64,000 nucleotides of DNA from Anaerobacillus sp. CMMVII (lineage in GTDB: Bacteria; Bacillota; Bacilli; Bacillales; Anaerobacillaceae), in the NCBI RefSeq assembly GCF_025377685.1, contig NZ_JACEHK010000010.1, positions 409,381 through 473,380 of the forward strand, read 5' to 3'. Shown here piece by piece: positions 54,658 through 64,000 of this stretch. Under the pieces are notes generated by a model, which was not told the DNA's origin, searched no databases, and saw nothing but the letters and a program-made list of their open reading frames with translations. Every line of letters starts with the position of its first letter. Positions within the stretch are counted from its first letter, which is position 1. Made by a program: the position numbers and the translations under genes.

Positions 54658-55722
54658 ATGAATGTATTTTATCTAAATCTATTGATCGTTTATCTATTTC
54701 TTTCTTGTCACGCATTGTGGCAAAAAGAACGAAAATTGGTCCTACCTACATAAAGCCAAATAAAGTGTTGGCCTTTTTAGCTTTATCGAGCTTAGTAGCA
54801 GTAGCGGGGCTTCAAAACAATATTGGAGACACATATTATTATATGCACTCATATCGAATTACTACTTTTAGCTTAGAAAACATTGATTTTAAAGGCGATT
54901 TTGGTTTTAATTTATTGCAAATGCTTTTACAGCAGTTTTCAAGCGATCCTCAAATATTAATATTTGTAGTAGCATTTCTGACAAATACACTTATTGTTGT
55001 AACCCTGTACAACTACTCAAGATTATTTGAGTTAAGTTTATATGTCTATATAGCTATTGGATATTTTTTAGTTTCAATGAACGGAATAAGACAATATCTT
55101 GCGGCTGCCATCATATTTTGTGCAACTAAATTTTTGATTGATGGAGATTGGAAGAAGTACATGCTTGTTGTATTTTTTGCGTCTACGATTCATCAAACAG
55201 CACTAATACTAATACCTATTTACTTTATTGTGAGAAAACCAGCCTGGTCGAAGTCAACTTTTCTATTATTAGCAGCTGGTATCCTTATCGTTTTAGGTTT
55301 AACACATTCATGGATATATTGTTTAAGCGATTGAAGATACCCAATATGGAGGTTATAAAAATTTTCAAGAAGGTGGGGCAAATTTTCTTAGAGTTGTCGT
55401 AGGTGCTGTTCCGGTTGTGATTGCTTACTTTGGAAGAGAAAAGCTCAAGCATATTTTCCCTAATAGTGACGTCATAGTTAATATGTCAATACTTGGGTTG
55501 GTTTTCCTTATAATATCAACACAAAATTGGATCTTTGCTAGATTTGCTATTTACTTTGGACTGTATCAGTTGATTTTAATTTCTTGGATTGTCAAGGTTT
55601 TTAGAGAAAAAGATCAAAAACTAATCTATTATGGTATTTTAATCTGTTATTTTATCTACTTTTATTATGAGCATGTTATAGCGTTGAACATTTATTACAG
55701 AAGTGATTATATCAATTTTTGA
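54658..55722 (+). CDS. epsG: EpsG-like polysaccharide polymerase (frameshifted)
   Basis: The Wzy-type polymerase that links repeat units outside the membrane. About nine membrane helices; segments LQNNIGDTYYYMHSYR, SLYVYIAIGYFLVSMNGIRQ, STIHQTALILIPIYF and ISTQNWIFARFAIYFGLYQL match B. subtilis EpsG very closely. Frame breaks near 54698, 55302 and 55331 are each repaired by adding one base (T, T, G). Full length about 355 residues. It starts at ATG 54658 behind AAGGAAAGGG. Confidence 0.88.
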
Positions 55723-55797
55723 TACAGGGATATAACCATATTCAATTATATGATAATTGCCTGATAATACTAAAAAATAGATAGGGCGGTGTTCCTT

Positions 55798-56410
55798 ATG
55801 AAACGTTTTATTGATTTATTAGTTGCAGTCACATTATTAGTAATATTATTTCCAATGATAATTATTGTTGCAGTATTAGTTAAAGTTAAGATAGGATCAC
55901 CAATTTTTTTTAAACAACAACGTCCTGGATTGTACAGTAAGCCGTTTAATCTCTATAAATTTAGAACAATGACAGATGAAAAGGATAGTAGCGGAAACCT
56001 ACTACCTGACAATGTAAGACTAACATCTTTGGTAAGTTTCTTAGAAAATATAGTTTAGATGAGTTGCCACAACTTTTAAATGTACTAAAAGGAGACATTA
56101 GTTTAATAGGTCCAAGACCGCTATTAATGGAATATGTACCTTTATATTCAGAGCAACAGATAAATCGTCACAAAGTAAAGCCTGGAATTACGGGATGGGC
56201 TCAGGTAAATGGTCGCAATGCGATCACATGGAAGAAAAGTTTGCCTTAGATGTTTGGTATGTAAATAATCAGTCATTATTACTAGATATAAAAATTGCTA
56301 TCTTAACAGTGTATAAAGTTTTGAAGTCTGAGGGTATTAATCAACAAGAAAATGTTACAATGGAACGCTTTAGAGGATCTAATATTTCAGTGAATGAGGG
56401 TGGAATATGA
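55798..56410 (+). CDS. epsL: EpsL-like undecaprenyl-phosphate sugar transferase (frameshifted)
   Basis: The initiating sugar-phosphate transferase that loads the first sugar on undecaprenyl phosphate. It has one N-terminal helix ([20 protein letters not shown]), then [45 protein letters not shown] and [14 protein letters not shown]. Two G losses (near 56030 and 56230) break it; restored, they read [11 protein letters not shown] and [13 protein letters not shown]. About 204 residues. Start at ATG 55798, GGGCGGTG upstream. Confidence 0.9.
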
Positions 56411-57044
56411 AGATTGTTATCATTGGTCAAGGGTGGTCACAGTAAGGTTATTGAGGATATGATAACAGCTAATAATCAGCATGAGATTGTTGGTTATTTA
56501 GATGATAAGTATCAAGAAACAACGATCATTAATCATATGTATGTAGGACCAATTTCTTCACTTAAGGAGTTAATTTATATTTTTAAAGAAGTTAGTTTTG
56601 TCATTGGAATTGGCAACAATCGTATTCGGAAGAACATTGTTACTCAGTTAAACTTGCCAAAACAAAGCTATGCAACCTTAATCCATCCTTCTGCTGTGAT
56701 TAGTCCAAGAGCCAAAATCGGTTCTGGAACTGTAATTATGGCCAATGCTGTTGTAAACGTTGATGCTAACATTGGGCAGCATTCAATCATCAACACAGGC
56801 GCGATTGTTGAGCATGATAATCGCCTAGGAAATTTTGTTCATATCTCACCAAATGCTACATTGACGGGAACTGCTCATATTGAAGATGGAGTTCATGTTG
56901 GTGCAGGTGCGACCGTTATTCCGAATATAACGGTTGGGGAGTGGTCTGTCATTGGTGGTGGTGCAACAGTCATTAATCACATCCCACCGTATTGTACGGC
57001 TGTAGGAGTACCGGCAAAAGTCATTTCGAAAGAGAGGGTTGAAT

Positions 57045-57052
<8 letters not shown>
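56407..57052 (+). CDS. epsM: EpsM-like sugar O/N-acetyltransferase (frameshifted)
   Basis: A PglD-type transferase acetylating the UDP-amino-sugar made by EpsC and EpsN. The N-terminal Rossmann-like part reads [19 protein letters not shown] after removing one extra G near 56433. The left-handed beta-helix hexapeptide repeats follow (AKIGSGTVIMANAVVNVDAN, IGQHSIINTGAIVEHD, GVHVGAGATVIPNITVGEWS). About 215 residues. It overlaps both epsL and epsN. Confidence 0.9.
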
Positions 57053-58203
<1,151 letters not shown>

Positions 58204-58225
58204 ACTTGTGCTCAAGAGGTGAATT

Positions 58226-58977
58226 ATGATTAATACTATCCCAAAAGTTATTCACTATTGCTGGTTCGGTGGGAAAGAAAAACCAGAAATTGTCCAAAAA
58301 TGTATACAGTCATGGAAAGAAAATCTACCAGATTATCAATTGAAAGAATGGAATGAAAATGCCTTTGATTTAGATAAAAACGCATATGTGAAAGAAGCAT
58401 ACGAAAAAAAGAAATATGCATTTGTCAGTGACTACGTTAGGGTCTATGTACTATATCATTTCGGAGGAATTTATTTAGATACCGATGTAGAAGTATTTAA
58501 ATCCTTTGATGATCTCTTGCATCATCATTCTTTTTGGGGCTTTGAACAAGAAAACTTTATAGCGACAAGTACTATTGGTTCTCAACAGAGAAATAAATTA
58601 ATTAAGATTTCTTAAATTCATATCAAGATAGAAAGTTCTTGAAGGATGATGGTAGTTTAGACGAGTTAACGAATGTAGCTGTCATTTCAAAAATACTAAC
58701 AAACCAAGGCTTAATTCTAAATGGGCAACTTCAGGAGATAGAGGGGTTAGGGACCTTTTATCCGCAAACCTTTTTTTCACCTTATGATTATATTAATTGT
58801 AGAAAGTTTATTACTAAAGATACATATACCATGCATCATTTCTACAAGAGTTGGTTGCCGTTCAGTGTGAGAGTTAAAGGGAATTTTAAGAAATTTTTAG
58901 CTAAACTCATAGGTGGAGAGAATATTGCGAAATTAAGGGAAGTGGTAAAAAAATCTAAAAGAGCTAAGGTGATTTAG
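58226..58977 (+). CDS. GT32-type glycosyltransferase (frameshifted)
   Basis: A capsular-type sugar transferase with the DXD domain: IPKVIHYCWFGGKEKPEIVQ, KYAFVSDYVRVYVLYHFGGI and YLDTDVEVFKSFDDLL (the DTD metal site). One missing T near 58610 breaks the frame; restored, it reads LIKISLNSYQDRK-like sequence to 58977. About 250 residues. It begins the block that has no counterpart in the core B. subtilis eps order. Confidence 0.85.
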
Positions 58978-58978
58978 T

Positions 58979-59624
58979 ATGTTTAAATTAATTAAAAAAA
59001 TTACAACAGTTTTGTTGATAGACTGTCGTAAAAGAGGAGTTTACTTCACGGCACTTATGACTATATCCCAGATAACATCAATTTTAAGGGGTTTATTTTA
59101 TAAGATATTATATTTTAGAAATATAGAATCCTCTATTTTCTCGTTACAATCTAAGAGTACGATAGAAATCTTCAATAAAAAGGCTAAAATATTTTTGGGA
59201 AATTCGTCTTTATTAGAAAAAATGCAAGCTTACGTATCGACTACAATGGATATTGAGTATTGGGGAGAAGGTATTCATAAATGACAATTGCACCATAAAT
59301 TGTGTAAATAAAATCTCAATAGGAAGTAATACGAAAATAGCGCCTAATGTGAGTATTAATGATCATGATCATAATTATAAAAATAAAGACCATCAGCATT
59401 TGGTAATTGGCGAGGTGTTTATAGGGCAAAATGTATGGATAGGTTCAAATGTTGTAATCCTAAAAAACACAAACATTGGTGACAACTCTGTAATAGCTGC
59501 TGGGAGTGTCGTAAAGGGTGTTGTACCTGAAAATACATTATTTGTTAATAAGAGAGAGTCTAAATTTATTAGTTTTGATAATGTTCAAAAAGAAATAATT
59601 ACTAGTAATGTTGTAGGAGTATAG
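58979..59624 (+). CDS. Hexapeptide acyltransferase (frameshifted)
   Basis: A left-handed beta-helix O-acetyltransferase (WbbJ/CapG type). An N-terminal portion with hydrophobic patches is followed by SIGEKVFINDNCTINCVNKI, APNVSINDHDHNYKNK and IGQNVWIGSNVVILKNTNIG, ending PENTLFVNKRESK. One lost T near 59256 separates the two halves. About 215 residues. Acceptor sugar unknown. Confidence 0.8.
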
Positions 59625-59632
59625 GTGGAGCT

Positions 59633-60830
59633 ATGAAGAAGAAGGTATTAATATCTATATATGATATGGAAATTGGTGGTATTGAAAGAAGTCTAATTAA
59701 CATGTTAAATAGCTTTAACTATGAAAAGTATTCTGTAGATTTATTAATATTTAACCACTGTGGTGAATTCATGAGTTTGATACCAAAACAAGTGAATGTT
59801 TTACCTCAAATTGAGGAATATACTTTTTTAGAAAACCTATTAAACAATGCATAAAAGAAAGACGGTACAATTTTGTTTTCATTAGACTGCTTTCAAAGGT
59901 AATAGCTATTATTAAATCTAAAACTAGAAAGTTAGTTGAAGGATCTGGCTATATTCAAATGCAACATACAATGAAATTCTTGTCATTTTGTTTGCCTAAA
60001 TTGCAGATAGAGTACGATGTAGCGATTAGTTATGCTTGGCCACACAATCTGATAATTGAAAAAGTAATTGCAAGGAAAAAGATAGCTTGGATCCACACTG
60101 ATTACAGTAAATTGGAAATAGATAATAATTTAGATTATAAGACTTGGGAAAAATTTGATCATATTGCTTCAATTTCAGAAGAATGTACAAAAGCTTTTCT
60201 TTCTAAGTATCCAAAACTAGAAAATAAGATTGAATTAATTGAGAATATAACATCACCAGATTTTATTAAGTGTATGGGGAGTTACACTAAAGATGTTAAT
60301 AAAGAATACAAAAATGATTTATCATATTGTCAGTTGGAAGACTATCTTATGTAAAAGGTTTTGATATTGCCGTTAAAACATTAAAGAAGTTACATGATCA
60401 AGGTTATACAAACATAAAATGGCATGTAATTGGCTATGGTGGTTACGAAAGTGAGTTAAAAGAATTAATTAAAAAAAATCAAATTGAACAAAGCTTTTTA
60501 TTATTAGGTAAGAAAAATAATCCTTATCCTTATATGAAGGATTGTGATTTGTATGTTCAACCATCTAGATATGAAGGCAAAGCGGTAACGGTCACTGAGG
60601 CAAAAATTTTAGGTAAACCAATAATCATTACAAATTATCCAACTGCACACAGTCAATTAGAGAATGGTATTGAAGGAGTTATCTGTGATTTAAGTGTAGA
60701 TGGGTTAGCAAATGCAATTGAAGATTTAATGAAAGATGTTAACTTAAAAAATAAATTAATTAATAACATCATAGATAAAGACTATAGTAATAATTATGAA
60801 CTAGATAAATTGTACAAACTTATAGGGTGA
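59633..60830 (+). CDS. GT4 glycosyltransferase (frameshifted)
   Basis: A GT-B transferase beginning KVLISIYDMEIGGIERSLIN. IAWIHTDYSKLEIDN and ASISEECTKAFLSKYP are followed by the donor domain (SVGRLSYVKGFDIAVKTLKK, CDLYVQPSRYEGKAVTVTEA). Two losses (A run near 59836; near 60322) break it. About 399 residues. It is a paralogue of the gene at the right edge, sharing the IERSLINML/EKSLVNLL opening and the HTDYSKL/HIDYEKL segment. Confidence 0.85.
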
Positions 60831-60848
60831 TAGAAAGGGAGTGTACAG

Positions 60849-61874
60849 TTGGCATATAAGGTAAGTGTAATAATTCCGGTCTTTAACGCTGAAGAATATC
60901 TTCCTAATTGTATAGAGTCTCTCCTTTCTCAATCATTGAAAGAATGTGAATTTATATTCATAAACGATGGTTCAATAGATAGTAGCTGTAATGTAATTAA
61001 ACAATACATGAGTGTAGATGCAAGGATCAAATTATATAGTCAAGAAAATCAAGGTGTAAGTACGGCAAGAATAAAGGCTTAGAAGTCGCTACTGGTGAAT
61101 ACGTTGGTTTTGTTGACGCAGATGATTATATAGATAAGGATTTTTATCAACAATTATATGAGTCTGCAAATATTGACAGCGTAGATGTAATAATGTCTAA
61201 TGTTAAATCTGTTATTGGTAATGCTTTACTAGAGTTTCAATTTCCATTCAAGGAGAACACTTGTTTAGGAAATGATTATATTAGTTCTACAATATTGCCA
61301 TATCTTTAAAAGAGGATAATTTAAATTCAGTTTGTACTAAACTATATAAGAACAAATTACTTGGAAAATACAGGATTAGTTTTCCTCAAGGTGTTGCATT
61401 AGGGGAGGACGGATTATTTAATATTAGCTTTCTTAACTACGCAACTTCAGTAAAATATCTTAATTATGCTGGTTATTTTTATCGTGAAGTTCCAGGAAGC
61501 GCAACTAGGAATCTAGCAAAAAAAGATTATTTCAAAGGGCATTGGAAGTTTATCAACTGGATATTTCGAAATATCTAAAGATAAGTGATAGCCTTAATAT
61601 TGACGATCTAAAAGCATTTAAATTAATAAAAAACGTTATGTCTTTAATACATCTTTATCTTATTCCATCTAAAGAGTTAAGTACTATTCAAAGATATAGA
61701 TATATTATTAATATGGTAAAAAATTCTAGTGTACGTGAAGCATTAATGTCTTATCGTAAATATCACTATAATCAGCTAGGAAGATATGAAAGATTTATTT
61801 TACATATGATTGATAAACAATCTTTTGTCGGATTATATTGTGCAACGGCATACAGTAGATTTCGAAATAAATAG
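60849..61874 (+). CDS. GT2 glycosyltransferase (frameshifted)
   Basis: A family 2 transferase: YKVSVIIPVFNAEEYLPNCI, FIFINDGSIDSS, GFVDADDYIDKDFYQQLYES and GEDGLFNISFLNYA. Three losses (A near 61073, T near 61308, G near 61540) split it; restored, they read STARNKGLEVATGEY, PYLLKEDNLNSVCTKLY and GALEVYQLDISKYL. About 342 residues. TTG start at 60849 behind GAAAGGGAG. Confidence 0.82.
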
Positions 61875-61889
61875 AATGGGGAGTGAATA

Positions 61890-63057
61890 ATGAAAATTCT
61901 TATGTTCTTCCATGGAGGAAGCCAAAATAGGGGATGTGAGGCAATAGTTCGCGCCTCCACAAAAATAATTAAAGATGACATTCCTCAAGCTGAAGTTTAT
62001 TTAGTTTCTGGAAGACCAGAAACTGATCAGATCATTACAGCTCTAGATGGAATTTATGACGGGTCAGACTCTAAACTAAAAAAGTATTCATACGACTGGC
62101 TAGTTTCGTCACTAAGGTAAAATTGTTAAGTGACGAGTCATATGCTTTGGGTAAAATTCACCATAATATTATTAAGCACATTGAAGATGTAGATGTTTGC
62201 TTGTCTATAGGTGGAGATAATTATTGTTACGGGGAACAGCCAGGGTGGTATGAAATTCATCGCAGAGTTAAGCAGCAAGGAAAAAGGCTAGTATTATGGG
62301 GTTGTTCTATTGGAATAGAAGACCTCTCAGAAACTAAATTAAAGGACTTAAAAACATTTGATCTGATATTAGCACGTGAAACCCTAACTTATCAAATACT
62401 AAAAGATCATGGGCTTACTAATGTAGAGCTTTGTGCAGATTCAGCTTTTACAATGGAGAAAGAGGAATTGCCTTTGCCAGAACGTTGGCAAATTGGAAAT
62501 ACATTAGGATTAAATTTTAGCCCACTAGTATTAAAAAAGAATTGGGGATCTAAATTAGCTGTAAAGAACTTAATAACTTATATCCTTGACAATACAGATA
62601 TGACAATTGCTTTAACACCACATGTAATAGATCAAGATAATAATGATTATGAGGTTCTTTATGATTATTATAGTGATTTTAAACATACTGACAGAGTAAT
62701 TATCTTACCTGATAACTTAAATGCAACACAATATAAAGGTTATATTGCAAGAATGAGATTTTTTATCGGAGCACGTACACATGCTACTATTGCAGCTTAC
62801 TCCAGTCATGTTCCAACAATGGTCTTAGGTTATAGCGTAAAATCTAAAGGAATAGCAAAGGACCTATTCGGTGAAGAGAAATTAGTCTTAGATATCAATG
62901 AGCTATCAAATAGCAAAAGTTAGTAGCAAAGTTTGACGAAATGGTTAAGGACGAAAAGAAATTGATAGGTCAGTTAGAACAAGTTACTCCACATATAAAC
63001 CAAATGTCCCGCAAAGCAGTTGAACACCTGAGTGGGCTTTTTTCATTGGTGCGATAA
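61890..63057 (+). CDS. Polysaccharide pyruvyl transferase family protein (frameshifted)
   Basis: Adds a ketal pyruvate to a sugar (EpsI/EpsO/CsaB superfamily). It shows ILMFFHGGSQNRGCEAIVRA, LSIGGDNYCYGEQPGWYEIH, LWGCSIGIEDLSE and the C-terminal FFIGARTHATIAAYSSHVPT. Losses at about 62110 (T) and 62919 (A) break the frame; restored, they read DWLVFVTKVKLLSDES and NSKKLVAKFDEMV, ending at 63057. About 389 residues. The ATG at 61890 follows GGGGAGTG. Confidence 0.88.
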
Positions 63058-63060
63058 AAG

Positions 63061-64000
63061 ATGAAGAAAAATATATTATTTGTCATTCCGAGTTTAGCAG
63101 CTGGCGGTGGGGAAAAGAGTTTAGTGAATTTATTGGCTCATATTGATTATAGCAATTACAATGTTGACTTGTTTTTACTTAATCACGAAGGAATTTTCAT
63201 GGAATACATTCCTAAGGAAGTAAATATCGTTAGTCTGCCTGAGACTTACAAAGATTTTTCCTTGCCCATTCATAAAGCTATGGCTAACTTTACTTTGCAA
63301 GGAAATTATAAGTTAGTATTTAATAGACTTATGTTCAGTTTAAGAAATCGATTAATAAAAACTACTGCTCTAAAGGAACAGTATACTTGGAAGTATATAG
63401 CTAGTTCATTAGATGAGTTAGAAAAGAAATATGATGTGGCTATAGGTTTCCTTGAAAAAACGTCAACCTATTTTTGTGTGGATAAGGTTAGGGCACTAAA
63501 AAAAATAGGCTGGGTTCATATTGACTACGAAAAACTGGGTATGGACCCTAAATTCGATATGGACTATTTTAATAAATTAGACCATATCGTAACTGTCTCG
63601 GAGGAATGTTCTACTATTCTAGGCAGGAGGTTTCCAAACATATCTTCAAAAATTGAAATGATTTATAATATTGTTTCTCCAACTATGATAAATAAGATGG
63701 CCAGCCAAGATGTAAATAGTTTGACTAATAAAGATGGAAATGAAATTTCTATTCTTTCCATTGGAAGGTTACATCATCAAAAAGTTTTGATCTAGCCGTT
63801 AAGGCCTGCAAGCTTCTAGTAGATAGAAGCTATAATATAAAATGGAGGATAATAGGTGAGGGGGAAGAAAGAGAAAAATTAACAAGGTTAATTAAAGAGA
63901 ATAAACTTGAAGACCACTCACTTTGTTAGGCTTAAAATCCAACCCTACCCATATATAAATCAGGCTGATATGTATGTACAAACATCGAGCTTTGAAGGAA
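63061..64000 (+). CDS. GT4 glycosyltransferase, partial at right edge (frameshifted)
   Basis: A GT-B transferase starting KKNILFVIPSLAAGGGEKSL. IGWVHIDYEKLGMDPKFDMD, VTVSEECSTILGRRFP and the donor domain start (ILSIGRLHHQKSFDLAVKAC after repair) are seen, then QTSSFEG at the window end. Single-base losses lie near 63784, 63921 and 63947. It is a paralogue of the gene at 59633. It starts three bases after the pyruvyl transferase stop. Confidence 0.85.

Overview
The window looks like the chromosome of a low-GC, endospore-forming Bacillaceae species that respires anaerobically. An Anaerobacillus-like or Bacillus azotoformans-like organism is my guess from gene content, not proven. Supporting signs are an alpha/beta SASP gene, YqkE/YpjP orthologues, a sinI-sinR pair, a B. 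subtilis-type eps cluster, and AT-rich sequence with AGGAGG-type ribosome sites. Many genes are broken by single-base indels, mostly contractions of A/T or G runs, while the protein sequence stays intact on both sides. I count about 40 such sites and read them mainly as sequence errors. Those genes are annotated over their full span.

Layout. 1-5.8 kb holds housekeeping and stress genes: a TelA-family protein, a Ca2+/cation antiporter, yqkE, ypjP and a YegS/BmrU lipid kinase. 5.9-18.1 kb is a hydrogen-oxidation island: tatA-tatC, then a Tat-exported membrane [NiFe] hydrogenase (hyaABC), its protease and a zinc-ribbon accessory gene, then hypABFCDE. 18.3-24.8 kb has an unknown membrane protein and a nap operon (napGHABDF), preceded by a perfect Fnr-type palindrome centred at -41.5 from a predicted start site. 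25-30.6 kb has recQ, two deoxynucleoside kinases, a DegV protein, an SASP and several very small genes. 30.6-35.5 kb is a formate/selenium region: a YedF-like DsrE protein, an OFA-family MFS transporter, a NarI-like membrane protein and a formate dehydrogenase. That dehydrogenase gene has an in-frame TGA at the catalytic position, followed by a bacterial SECIS hairpin, so it is almost certainly a selenoprotein. 35.6-44 kb has a patatin phospholipase, an S9 peptidase, an MFS exporter and PEP synthase. 44-64 kb is a biofilm exopolysaccharide locus: three XRE regulators (one SinR) and SinI, repeated GTTCTTT...AAGAAC operators, then epsA, B, C, galU, D, a GT2, F, a GT2, G, L, M, N and a variable block of glycosyltransferases, acyltransferase and pyruvyl transferase running off the right edge.

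How it fits together. Hydrogenase and formate dehydrogenase would feed electrons to quinone, and NapGH-NapA/B would spend them on nitrate outside the membrane. Fnr probably switches on nap, and perhaps hya, when oxygen is low. SinR/SinI would control the switch to matrix production.

Scattered between genes are at least seven copies of two related structured repeats of about 160-195 bp (families A and B). They share terminal inverted repeats but have different interiors. Family A folds on paper into a cloverleaf of nested hairpins. These repeats and the selenocysteine formate dehydrogenase are the main discoveries in the window.
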